From positions 1 to 26,755 of the forward strand of contig DTSX01000088.1 of the NCBI GenBank assembly GCA_012965065.1: a DNA stretch of 26,755 nt, read 5' to 3'. The DNA comes from Gammaproteobacteria bacterium. Lineage in GTDB: Bacteria > Pseudomonadota > Gammaproteobacteria > Steroidobacterales > UBA11654. This document shows, piece after piece, positions 15,203 through 23,433 of this stretch (position 1 is the stretch's first letter; each line of letters starts with the position of its first letter). The position numbers were made by a program, and so were the translations under genes. Under the pieces are notes generated by a model. It worked only from the letters and a program-made list of their open reading frames with translations. It was not told the origin of the DNA and searched no databases.

Positions 15203-17008
15203 TCAAACCGCTTCTGCTTGCATCGCATTTGTTTGTTTATCTTCATCCATGGCATAGGGAATCAGCAATTCAAATTTTTTCATATCCCAAGCAGCAGTTG
15301 GGCATCGTTCTGCACACAAACCGCAATGGATACAAACATCCTCATCCTTGAGCATCACCCGGCCTGTGTGTGGTAAATCCTCGGAAACAAAGAGGGCCTG
15401 TTCAGGATTTTCTGCAGGGGTTTTAATTTTACTGCGAAGAACATCCTCATCCGCATTGTCAGTGATCATGAGGCAATCCACAGGACAAACATCTATGCAA
15501 GCATCGCACTCGATACATAGGTTTGCGACAAAATCCGTTTGTATATCACAATTCAAACACCGCTCAACCTCCCGTCTAAATTGTCCTGGTTCAAAGCCCA
15601 ATTCTACTTCAATGTTGATATCCTTAAATCGGCTGTCCATGGGTACAGTGGGCACCTCAAATCGTTTGTCATAATCGTAATCATTACTATAGCTCCACTC
15701 ATGAAGACCCATTTTTGCTGACATAAGATTCATTCCGTAATCCAACCGATCTGTTAGTGGCTCGGTATTGCAATATTTATGGATGGATATTGCTGCTTGA
15801 TGCCCGTGCTCAACTGCTTCAATAATATTTTTTGGCCCGAATGCTGCGTCGCCTCCAAAAAACACGCCTTTGACTGTGGATTCGTAAGTAACCGGATCCA
15901 CCACTGGAACCTCCCACTGATCAAACTCCATACCTATGTCTCTTTCCACCCAAGGAAATGTATTTTCCTGGCCAATAGCAAGAATAACGGTATCGCAGGG
16001 TATGACAATTTCGTCAATTTTCTCTGAAGTCAATTTGCCATTGTCGTCCTGGTCCCATTTGAGTTTAGCAAAACGCATGCCCACCAATTTCCCATTTTCA
16101 ACCACATATTCCTCTGGTGAATGGTTCAGAATCAAATCAATGTCTTCATCCAAGGCAGGTTCCAGCTCCCAATCTGAAGATTTCATGCGGTCCCTGGATC
16201 CACGGTACACCACTTTGACATCCTTGCCCCCTAACCTGAGCGAAGATCGACAACAATCCATGGCGGTGTTACCGCCACCGATAATCACAACCCTTTCACC
16301 AACACTGTCAATATGTTCAAATGCCACTGATTCCAACCAAGCAATGCCAACGAAGACTTGATCGCTTTCGTATCTTCCAGGCAAGTCAAGCTCTCTACCC
16401 TTGGGTGCCCCAGTACCGACGAAAATGGCGTTATAGTCTTCCTCCAACAGATTTTTCATGCTCTCAATAGGATGATTCAAGTGCAGATTGACCCCACGTT
16501 CAACAATCACATCGAACTCCTCATCGATAACCCTAGGAGGTAGCCTGAATTTTGGGATATTGCTTCTGATTAAACCTCCTGTTTCCGGAAGAGATTCAAA
16601 CAGATCAATTTCATAGCCCAGAGGGAGCAAGTCATTAGCCACTGTCAAAGAAGCACAACCAGCTCCTATGCATGCTATTTTTTTGCCATTTTTCGTTTCG
16701 GGAACTGGAGGTAATAAGTGCTTATAATCACCCTTAAGATCATCTGCAACACGTTTCAACCGACAAATTGCAACGGGCTCATCTTCCACCCTAACTCTTC
16801 TGCAAACTGGTTCGCATGGTCGATCGCAGACTCTTCCTAGAATACCGGGAAAAACATTCGACTCACGATTCAACATATACGACTCCGTGTATTTACCTTG
16901 AGCGATCAATCGAATGTATCCTGGAACGTCGGTATGTGCAGGGCATCCCCACTGACAGTCAACTACCTTATGATAGTACTGGGGGTCTTTGGTGTTGGTG
17001 GGTTGCAT
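15203..17008 (-). CDS. GltD-like NAD(P)H/FAD oxidoreductase fused to a ferredoxin domain
   Basis: A 601-residue cytoplasmic electron-transfer protein. An N-terminal cysteine domain (Cys18, 22, 61, 65, 69, 82; CDRPCEPVCRR) matches the Fe-S domain of glutamate synthase small subunit. An FAD motif GAGCAS (115-120), an NAD(P)H motif GGGNTAMDC (244-252) and a second FAD motif GGDAAFGPKNIIEAVEHG (385-402) follow. A CLNCD pair (484-487) precedes two classic CxxCxxCxxxCP clusters (498-508 and 559-569) separated by a roughly 50-residue acidic insert. First in operon with the 2-oxoacid oxidoreductase subunits, it probably moves electrons between their Fe-S cluster and NAD(P). It is not a glutamate synthase subunit here, as no large subunit is present. 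Confidence 0.9.
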   Translation of the reverse strand: MQPTNTKDPQYYHKVVDCQWGCPAHTDVPGYIRLIAQGKYTESYMLNRESNVFPGILGRVCDRPCEPVCRRVRVEDEPVAICRLKRVADDLKGDYKHLLPPVPETKNGKKIACIGAGCASLTVANDLLPLGYEIDLFESLPETGGLIRSNIPKFRLPPRVIDEEFDVIVERGVNLHLNHPIESMKNLLEEDYNAIFVGTGAPKGRELDLPGRYESDQVFVGIAWLESVAFEHIDSVGERVVIIGGGNTAMDCCRSSLRLGGKDVKVVYRGSRDRMKSSDWELEPALDEDIDLILNHSPEEYVVENGKLVGMRFAKLKWDQDDNGKLTSEKIDEIVIPCDTVILAIGQENTFPWVERDIGMEFDQWEVPVVDPVTYESTVKGVFFGGDAAFGPKNIIEAVEHGHQAAISIHKYCNTEPLTDRLDYGMNLMSAKMGLHEWSYSNDYDYDKRFEVPTVPMDSRFKDINIEVELGFEPGQFRREVERCLNCDIQTDFVANLCIECDACIDVCPVDCLMITDNADEDVLRSKIKTPAENPEQALFVSEDLPHTGRVMLKDEDVCIHCGLCAERCPTAAWDMKKFELLIPYAMDEDKQTNAMQAEAV

Positions 17009-17190
17009 TGTTTATGACAACTTTGAGGCGCTTTTTATAAAACGTTATAGATAACCGAAAATTTAAATCTAACTGCTTTTAGTTTACTTTTCTTTCTACC
17101 TTTACAACCATAAAAAGATTACAGGTTGAAAATTAACACATCCTGCACAGAAAACAACGAGATTTTAACCTTTAAGATGGATTCCCAACA
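17009..17190. other. Intergenic region before the oxidoreductase operon
   Basis: This is the longest gene-free stretch of the window, 182 very AT-rich bases. It should carry the minus-strand promoter of the oxidoreductase operon and the 3' end of the dihydroorotase transcript's upstream neighbour. TATAAC and TTATAAA-like hexamers occur on the minus strand around 17035-17055, but no convincing -35 fits them. I see no strong hairpin with a T-run and no open frame. Confidence 0.4.
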
Positions 17191-18540
17191 TCAACCAAAC
17201 TCGATTTTTAGCCCTGAAGGTTTGGTGATTAATTTTCCATCGGTGTAGACCAGCTCACCATTCACAAAAGTCTTATCAATCAACGAGTTAAATTCATATC
17301 CTTCAAATGGGGACCAACCACAATCATACAATATGTTTCCTGAATTAACCTTTGTTGTTTTTTCAAAATCGACTAAAACCAAGTCTGCCCAATAATCTTC
17401 TCGGATAAATCCGCGATCTTTGATGTCATAAATATTTGCTAAGGCATGACTGGTTTTCTCGGCAATGGTTTCCAAAGACAATTCACCTTTTAGATAAAAA
17501 TCCAAAAGTACAAGTAATGAATGCTGAATTAAAGGCAATCCAGCTGGGTGATCGGGATAGGGTTTGGCTTTTTCTTCCAGTGTGTGCGGGGCATGATCGG
17601 TAGCAATGACGTCGATACTTCCAGTTCTAACCGCATCAATCAAAGCATTCCGATCAGTTGAGGTTTTGATTGCTGGGTTGCACACAATTTTTGAGCCCAT
17701 CGATTCATAATAACTGTCGTCAAAATACAGATGATGGACACATACTTCTGCAGTTATGTTCTTATTGGAGGGATCTCCAGATGAAAATAAATCCAGTTCC
17801 TTTTTGGATGTGAGATGCAATACATGCAATTTACTACCGTGTTTTTTAGCCAGCGCGACCGCTTTAGAGGAAGATTTATAACAAGCTTCAACGGATCGTA
17901 TATGGGGATGCTCAGAGACTGGAATGTTGCCTTCCGGATATCGCTGGCGTGCCTCTGCCAAATTTTTTTCAATGGTTGGGTTGTCTTCACAATGGGTTGC
18001 AATGAGTACTGGGCATTGGGCAAAAATCTCCTCCAGAGCCTGGGAATCATCCACAAGCAAGTTGCCAGTAGAAGAGCCCATGAAAATCTTTACACCGCAG
18101 GTTTCACCAGTTTGCAGTTGTTTAATTTCGTCAATATTAGTGTTACTTGCACCCAAATAAAAAGCATAATTTGCATAGGCTTTTCCTGCAGCTAATGTGT
18201 ACTTTTCAGCCAATAATTGTCGGGTTGTTGTTGCCGGTTTGACATTGGGCATATCCATAAAACTCGTGACACCGCCTGCGACTGCAGCGGCAGATTCCGA
18301 CAATATGCCACCTTTATGTGTCAACCCAGGTTCTCGAAAGTGCACTTGATCGTCGATGAGACCTGGAAACAGGTACTTGCCTTTGGCATCAATAACTTTT
18401 GTGCCCACTTGGGTGTGAATGGAAGATCCAATTTTTATAATCCGACCGGCTTTGATCAGCAGGTCTCCTTGAAAAATTGAACCCTCATTGACAATATTTG
18501 CATTGATTATTGCAACAGAATCATTTCTCATATAAGGCAT
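17191..18540 (-). CDS. pyrC: Dihydroorotase (class I, DDQVHFREPG type)
   Basis: Zinc amidohydrolase that closes carbamoyl-aspartate to dihydroorotate in pyrimidine synthesis; 449 residues, cytoplasmic. The signature PGLIDDQVHFREPGLTHKGG has Gln65 in place of the first His of the usual HxH metal pair, with His67 kept. The remaining centre is intact: Lys151 in KIFMGSSTGN (expected carbamylated lysine), His183 (ATHCED), His242 (HVLHLTS) and Asp315 (ATDHAPHT). The same DDQVHFREPG wording is what I recall from Bacteroidetes dihydroorotases, so the substitution looks lineage-typical, not damaging. The length excludes the shorter PyrC of E. coli type. A second in-frame ATG lies at codon 4. It is transcribed alone, diverging from the MFS gene across 94 bases. 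Confidence 0.88.
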   Translation of the reverse strand: MPYMRNDSVAIINANIVNEGSIFQGDLLIKAGRIIKIGSSIHTQVGTKVIDAKGKYLFPGLIDDQVHFREPGLTHKGGILSESAAAVAGGVTSFMDMPNVKPATTTRQLLAEKYTLAAGKAYANYAFYLGASNTNIDEIKQLQTGETCGVKIFMGSSTGNLLVDDSQALEEIFAQCPVLIATHCEDNPTIEKNLAEARQRYPEGNIPVSEHPHIRSVEACYKSSSKAVALAKKHGSKLHVLHLTSKKELDLFSSGDPSNKNITAEVCVHHLYFDDSYYESMGSKIVCNPAIKTSTDRNALIDAVRTGSIDVIATDHAPHTLEEKAKPYPDHPAGLPLIQHSLLVLLDFYLKGELSLETIAEKTSHALANIYDIKDRGFIREDYWADLVLVDFEKTTKVNSGNILYDCGWSPFEGYEFNSLIDKTFVNGELVYTDGKLITKPSGLKIEFG

Positions 18541-18634
18541 TATAGCAGTCGTTTGTGGCCATCAATGATTAAAGATTGCGGAGCACATTAAGAGTACACA
18601 GCGGCTGATTAATTCTTAAATGGAAGTAGTGTAA

Positions 18635-19900
18635 ATGCATGACAGCAAAGCTCAGGTTTTCTATGGATGGTATGTCGCCATAGGTTGTACTTTAATTTAT
18701 TTTTTTACCAACGCAATGACTCTATTTGTCCCTCAAACACTCTTTCCTAGATTGATGGAAGACTTTGGCTCGAGTGCAGCAGAAATTAGTCTGACAGTTA
18801 CCATTACCCTACTTTTTGCCTCCTTATTTGCTCCTTTTGCTGGAATGCTGATTGACAGGTTCGGTCCATTGAAAATAATGCGAATAGGCATTGTTCTGAT
18901 GGCAGTCACGTACAGCCTCTACCCCCTTTCTAACTCTGTATCCGATCTTTACAAACTGCATTTCTTACTGGCTATTGGTCTTGTCTTTTCCGGTTTGGTA
19001 GTCAACGTCATTATTGTGTCAAATTGGTTCGTAAAACATCGGGGCAAAGTTATTGGCATGCTGGTAGCTGGTTCAAGTTTGGGCGGTGCCACTCTGCCGT
19101 TATTGATTTCACCGATAGTCAATAACCCAGATTGGGGTTGGCGATGGGGATTTGGATTGCTCAGTATTCTCTTCTGGTTTTTTGCAGTCGTACCTGCTTA
19201 TACATTCATTAAAGAAACACCTACAAGCTTAGGGTTATTGCCAGACGGCCTGCCTAAAACATTGAAACCAACCGATGCTGCTTCCAACAGTGTCTCTTTG
19301 CTGACTGCTTTGAAATCAAGGGCACTGTGGTGTCTTGGCATCGGGTCAGCTTGTCTTTGGTTCTCGATCCAAGGCGTCAACAGTCAAATTACTATATTTT
19401 TTGAGCAAGAAGCGGCATTTTCTCCTCAGCAGGCGGTGCTCCTTTTTTCAACATTGTTTTGGTTTAGTTTTATTGGGAAATTAGCTTTTGGTGCCCTCAG
19501 TGACACAATTCCAAAAAGAACAGTTCTGTTAATGACCTCCATCATCCTGTTTTTAGGTACTTTGTTGTTATTTGATTACGACTTCAATCAAATTACGCTG
19601 ACAAAAAACAGTACGAAATTAAGTCTCTTCACAGTGATCTTTGGTCTGGGATTTGGTGGCAGTTTCAGTATGATTCAACTGGTAGCGGTAGAAATATTTG
19701 GTCCAGCATATTTAGGTAGAATTCTTGGGATCATAACATTCATTGATGGCATGGGTGCAGCATTGGGCACCAATCTTTTGAGCCAAATTAAAACCGATAC
19801 TGGCAGTTATTTGTTGCCATTTATGATCGTCACAGTCGTTACACTAATTGCCATTATTAATGTTTTTTTGATCAAACCCATTAAGAAAAGCCCCATTTGA
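18635..19900 (+). CDS. MFS transporter (OFA/monocarboxylate-type)
   Basis: A 421-residue inner-membrane carrier with 12 predicted helices. It begins YGWYVAIGCTLIYFFTNAMT, the wording common to OFA and monocarboxylate-transporter-like MFS proteins, and has the loop motif GMLIDRFGPLKIM after helix 2 and GALSDTIPKRTVL after helix 8. NWFVKHRGKVIGMLVAGSSLGG is also typical. The substrate is probably an organic anion, an inference from family. GGAAG eight bases before the ATG serves as ribosome binding site. It is first of three co-directional genes (55 bases to the dioxygenase), so it may import the compound those enzymes process. Confidence 0.9.
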   Translation: MHDSKAQVFYGWYVAIGCTLIYFFTNAMTLFVPQTLFPRLMEDFGSSAAEISLTVTITLLFASLFAPFAGMLIDRFGPLKIMRIGIVLMAVTYSLYPLSNSVSDLYKLHFLLAIGLVFSGLVVNVIIVSNWFVKHRGKVIGMLVAGSSLGGATLPLLISPIVNNPDWGWRWGFGLLSILFWFFAVVPAYTFIKETPTSLGLLPDGLPKTLKPTDAASNSVSLLTALKSRALWCLGIGSACLWFSIQGVNSQITIFFEQEAAFSPQQAVLLFSTLFWFSFIGKLAFGALSDTIPKRTVLLMTSIILFLGTLLLFDYDFNQITLTKNSTKLSLFTVIFGLGFGGSFSMIQLVAVEIFGPAYLGRILGIITFIDGMGAALGTNLLSQIKTDTGSYLLPFMIVTVVTLIAIINVFLIKPIKKSPI

Positions 19901-19955
19901 ATTGAGATTTGTCTTGGATAATTTTTAGGTTTAACCTAGTGAGAAATAAACAGCT

Positions 19956-20804
19956 ATGAAATATAAAATTATTGAGATTAGTCCTGTTTCAGGAGCACTG
20001 GGCGCCGAGGTATCTGGAGTTGACCTCAGTGAACCTGTGACCAAGAAAGCATTGACAGAAATCAAATCAGCTTGGCTGGAACATCAAGTGCTCTTTTTTA
20101 GGGATCAGACATTAACACCAGATCAACATGTTGCATTCACCAAGAATTTTGGGGAATTGCAAGGGCCTGGTTATATGCCAACCCTCGATGGTTATCCCAA
20201 CGTTTACGTCCAAGAATACCCGGGTCTTTATGGGGGAATTGTCTCGGACGTTAATTGGCACATTGATGCTTCTTTCATGGAAAAACCCTTGAAAGGTGCT
20301 GTACTGTATGCGCTGGATGTGCCTGATGTTGGAGGGGATACAGCTTGGGTCAACTTATATGCTGCGTATGAATCACTGTCAAAACCAATGCAGAAATTAT
20401 GTGCAAGTCTCACTGCGATTCACGACAACTTTCATAAAAATTTGACCGCTGTTTTGGAAACCTATGGAGCTAAGGGCTATGAAATGGCGAGAAAAGCAAC
20501 GCCTCCTAATGAACACCCCTTGGTTTGCAAACATCCAGAAACGGGAAAAAAATGCCTGTTCTATAGTGAACTTTTAATTTCCCATTTCAAAGAGCTCACA
20601 GCAGAAGAAAATAAAATATTAAAAGAATTCCTACAACAGCACATCCAAAAACCAGAACTGTATTGTCGCTTCAAATGGGAAAATAATTCGATTGCATTCT
20701 GGGATAACAGATGCACTGCTCACAAAGGAATATTTGATTTTGGACAGTCGCATCGCTTGATGCATCGAGTGGCAATCCAAGGTGAGACAGTGCCATCAAA
20801 ATAG
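19956..20804 (+). CDS. TauD/TfdA-family 2-oxoglutarate-dependent dioxygenase
   Basis: Cytoplasmic Fe(II)/2-oxoglutarate oxygenase of 282 residues. The iron triad is His102-x-Asp104 (WHIDASF) and His256 (CTAHKG). Arg267 in SHRLMHR should bind the 2-oxoglutarate carboxylate. Arg271 corresponds by position to the residue that grips the sulfonate in TauD, so an anionic substrate is plausible. The N-terminal GALGAEVSGVDLSEP and HQVLFFRDQ are family hallmarks. Taurine is only one candidate; many paralogues act on other sulfonates, sulfates, carnitine-like compounds or aryloxyacids. It sits between an MFS importer and a Tat-exported amidohydrolase (11 bases downstream), which points to a catabolic operon. 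It requires O2. Confidence 0.93.
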   Translation: MKYKIIEISPVSGALGAEVSGVDLSEPVTKKALTEIKSAWLEHQVLFFRDQTLTPDQHVAFTKNFGELQGPGYMPTLDGYPNVYVQEYPGLYGGIVSDVNWHIDASFMEKPLKGAVLYALDVPDVGGDTAWVNLYAAYESLSKPMQKLCASLTAIHDNFHKNLTAVLETYGAKGYEMARKATPPNEHPLVCKHPETGKKCLFYSELLISHFKELTAEENKILKEFLQQHIQKPELYCRFKWENNSIAFWDNRCTAHKGIFDFGQSHRLMHRVAIQGETVPSK

Positions 20805-20815
20805 GGATTTGACGA

Positions 20816-22255
20816 ATGTGGATCAAAAAATTTCATCGTGATCATAAAGAGGACCTACGCTCGCCTATCCCTACACAAGTAGTTTCTAACGAAGAATTTT
20901 TGCCCAGGCCACAAACCAAGCAGCAAAAACAAGTTGAAGATTTAATTCAAAATTTGGCTGCGCAATACGGAAAAAAAGCAGGTCTCAATCGCCGCGATTT
21001 TCTGAAAACATCCAGCGGCATGGCCGTGGCTTTTTTGGCTATGAACCAAGTCTTCGGTAAATATTTTAGTGTCCATGCTGATGAGGCCTTAGACTCTTCG
21101 GCTTACGCTGAACTGTGGCCAAAAAAAGAATTTATTTTTGATGTGCAAACCCATCATGTAGCAACGGGGAAAACAGAGCCTTTGTTCTTTAGAGGGAAAA
21201 CAATGGCGTGGATATACAACGAAGAACTCCGAGGTAAACAACCTAAAAAAGGAGATTTAAACTTTGATAATTATGTTAAGGAAGTTTTTCTCGACAGCGA
21301 GGTTTCAGTTGCATGTTTGAGTGGTGTGGCATCTAAATTGCTCGATGTGATTAATGTTGATGAAATGGTGACAGCTAGAAATACAGTCAATGCAATGTCA
21401 GGTTCCCAAAGGATGGTGTGTCATGGGCCCATTGCCCCCTATATTCCAAACTTTCTTGAGGAAGCTGAACGACAAGCATTGGAACTTAAAATTGATGCTT
21501 GGAAATTTTATACCGGTGTTTTTAACATGGGCGGTGAATATTCTTGGTGGATGGACGATGAAGAATTGATCTATCCGTTTTATGAGAAAATCAAAACATG
21601 GGGGTTAAACACAGTCTGTGTTCATAAAGGACTCCCGTTTAACCAACATCTGAAACCTGGAGTGACGGATTACACCAACCCCCGAGACATAAAAAAAGTT
21701 TCCATAGATCACCCGGACTTAAATATTATCGTTTATCATTCTGGATTCAAAGCTGACAACCCCAACCTGCCTTCCGAAGATGCCTCCTTGGATGGGACAG
21801 GTTACCTTCCATGGACGACCGATTTATGTCGGGACCGGATCAATAATCCTGCAATGACCAACGTTTATATGGAACTTGGCACTACCTTTGGACATACAGT
21901 GATTACTCATCCAAGAATCTGTGCCCACCTACTGGGTCAAATTATCCAAGCATTTGGTTCCGACCATATTTTATTTGGCACCGATTCAATCTGGTGGGGT
22001 TCCCCACAGTGGCAAATAGAAGCATTAAGACGATTCCAAATTCCTGAAAAGATGCAGGAAAAATTTGGTTATGCCGCAATTACCGATGATGATAAAGCAA
22101 AAATTTTAGGGCTCAATGCAGCAAAAATCTATAACATTGATGTGGCTGAAACCAGGCGTCAGATTTCTGTGGACAGAATGGCACAATTAAAAGAAATTTA
22201 CCTGCAAGAAGGCGGCCTTCCAAGCAACAATCAGTACGGCTGGATTGTTGGCTAA
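20816..22255 (+). CDS. Tat-exported amidohydrolase (Amidohydro_2 superfamily)
   Basis: A 479-residue metal-dependent hydrolase or decarboxylase, probably periplasmic. Twin arginines Arg59-Arg60 (NRRDFLKTSSGMAVAFLAM) precede a hydrophobic segment, but 58 mostly hydrophilic residues come first, an unusually long Tat n-region. The TIM-barrel metal site begins DVQTHHV (109-115), with Gln111 where many relatives have the first His. Later elements are CVHKG, VYHSGF and FGTDSIWWG, whose Asp is the usual catalytic residue. The specific substrate is unknown; the family includes hydrolases and decarboxylases of aromatic or unsaturated acids. It is last of the MFS-dioxygenase-amidohydrolase operon and ends nine bases from the converging phosphodiesterase gene. 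Confidence 0.87.
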   Translation: MWIKKFHRDHKEDLRSPIPTQVVSNEEFLPRPQTKQQKQVEDLIQNLAAQYGKKAGLNRRDFLKTSSGMAVAFLAMNQVFGKYFSVHADEALDSSAYAELWPKKEFIFDVQTHHVATGKTEPLFFRGKTMAWIYNEELRGKQPKKGDLNFDNYVKEVFLDSEVSVACLSGVASKLLDVINVDEMVTARNTVNAMSGSQRMVCHGPIAPYIPNFLEEAERQALELKIDAWKFYTGVFNMGGEYSWWMDDEELIYPFYEKIKTWGLNTVCVHKGLPFNQHLKPGVTDYTNPRDIKKVSIDHPDLNIIVYHSGFKADNPNLPSEDASLDGTGYLPWTTDLCRDRINNPAMTNVYMELGTTFGHTVITHPRICAHLLGQIIQAFGSDHILFGTDSIWWGSPQWQIEALRRFQIPEKMQEKFGYAAITDDDKAKILGLNAAKIYNIDVAETRRQISVDRMAQLKEIYLQEGGLPSNNQYGWIVG

Positions 22256-22264
22256 TTGATCCGC

Positions 22265-23419
22265 CTACTCTCTCAGTTTTATTACCCGACCCTCAGTGTC
22301 GTCAGGCATCTCAATGCCCAAGATATTTGCAATTGTGGGAGCAATATCGACTTGATGAACTGGCCCTATCTTTTTGGGTTCAATGGCTGCGCCTAAGGCG
22401 TAAAAAATACCCCACATGTCTGGTGTTTCTGGTCGATAACCGTGCATGCCTTTCGGTTGACCATAACTTGAAAACATATTGGGTGCAGCTGTGGTCACGA
22501 CAATATCACCAGTTCTTGATGGGTGATTAAGATGAAATGCATCCGGAAGACCTTTTTTTGTGTACACCGCAAGATGTTCCTGTTTGCTTAAAAAATCTTT
22601 AGCTTGCTCGATGTCATCTGCTTGCAAAAAAATATGTGCTACAGCAGGCCCTGCTGAAATTTCTGCTTTGATTCCTGAAATTCTCAATAACTGCTCTAAA
22701 TTGATGTAGTTGTTCACTTCAGCCATCCCATGATCGCTGACCACAATGAGTGTAAGGTGTCCCCATGCCTCCCTGACATCAATGGCGGTGATTAAATCCT
22801 GCAAAAGTTTATTCTGTCGCCGTAGCTGTTGAGAAACTCTTGGGCTTTCTGGACCGTCAATGTGTCCCAAGTCATCGGTCCCATCCCAATAACTCATGAT
22901 CAATCTGGGTCTATTGACCTTGTCCATATCAACCCATTTAAGGATCTGCTCGATTTTTTGTTCTTCTTTGATATTGGGATCAAAGGGGGCTTTGCGATAA
23001 GAGGCTCCGACACCATGCCAATCGGTTTCAGAGCCCACCCAGAAAAAAACCGCAGACTTGATACCTTGTTGCTCGGCCAGCACCCATATGGGCGGCACTT
23101 CAATCCAATTGGCATCGGCATCGTAACTGAATCGGCCCTGTTGGGTATCTATAAAAGAATTGTGAAGAATCCCATGACGATCGGGATAGACACCGGTTGC
23201 CATAGAAACATGGGCAGGGTATGTCGTCGATTGGTAGACAGGAATCATATGATCAGCCTTGATCCCAAATTTCTCCATACGCTTAAACGCTGTTAAGGAA
23301 AGGTTTTCTCCTATGTTATGGGAAACACCATCCATGGATATAATAATCACCATTGGTTCTTTTCCCGCTTCAACAACCGAAGCCAATAGGCAGCAAACCA
23401 GTATTAAACTACGCAGCAT
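22265..23419 (-). CDS. Secreted nucleotide pyrophosphatase/phosphodiesterase-like protein
   Basis: A 384-residue alkaline-phosphatase-superfamily enzyme with an N-terminal signal peptide (cleavage near VVEA, residue 18). Two-metal site residues are visible: Asp30 (ISMDGV), nucleophile Thr66 (TYPAH followed by ATGVYPDRHGI), Asp182 and His186 (DDLGHIDGP), Asp229-His230 (VVSDHGM) and the late GMHGY histidine. This wording fits the NPP/autotaxin-like subgroup, which cleaves nucleotide, sugar-nucleotide or lysophospholipid phosphodiesters. The substrate cannot be predicted. It is last in the lipA-led minus-strand series, 14 bases after the methyltransferase-like gene. It acts in the periplasm or outside the cell. 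Confidence 0.9.
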   Translation of the reverse strand: MLRSLILVCCLLASVVEAGKEPMVIIISMDGVSHNIGENLSLTAFKRMEKFGIKADHMIPVYQSTTYPAHVSMATGVYPDRHGILHNSFIDTQQGRFSYDADANWIEVPPIWVLAEQQGIKSAVFFWVGSETDWHGVGASYRKAPFDPNIKEEQKIEQILKWVDMDKVNRPRLIMSYWDGTDDLGHIDGPESPRVSQQLRRQNKLLQDLITAIDVREAWGHLTLIVVSDHGMAEVNNYINLEQLLRISGIKAEISAGPAVAHIFLQADDIEQAKDFLSKQEHLAVYTKKGLPDAFHLNHPSRTGDIVVTTAAPNMFSSYGQPKGMHGYRPETPDMWGIFYALGAAIEPKKIGPVHQVDIAPTIANILGIEMPDDTEGRVIKLRE

Positions 23420-23433
23420 TTGGTAATAGTCAG

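Noticed and set aside
15202..15255. ATG starts at 15228 or 15255 for the gamma-alpha subunit
   Set aside because: The added residues are a shifted reading of the upstream gene's tail; GTG at 15201 follows the upstream stop by one base and starts a clean gamma domain.
15936..16361. 141-residue open frame on the plus strand
   Set aside because: Antisense shadow of the GltD-like gene, Ser/Thr/Pro-rich composition typical of a non-coding frame.
15203..17008. Glutamate synthase small subunit (gltD)
   Set aside because: The N-terminal and FAD/NAD(P) parts match, but a C-terminal ferredoxin domain is fused and the neighbours are oxoacid oxidoreductase subunits, with no gltB.
17191..18540. Inactive dihydroorotase because the HxH motif is broken
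   Set aside because: All other metal and catalytic residues are intact, and the QxH form appears to be normal for the DDQVHFREPG type.
22829..23296. 155-residue open frame on the plus strand
   Set aside because: Antisense to the phosphodiesterase gene, with no recognisable domain or ribosome binding site; the opposite strand has a full set of catalytic motifs.
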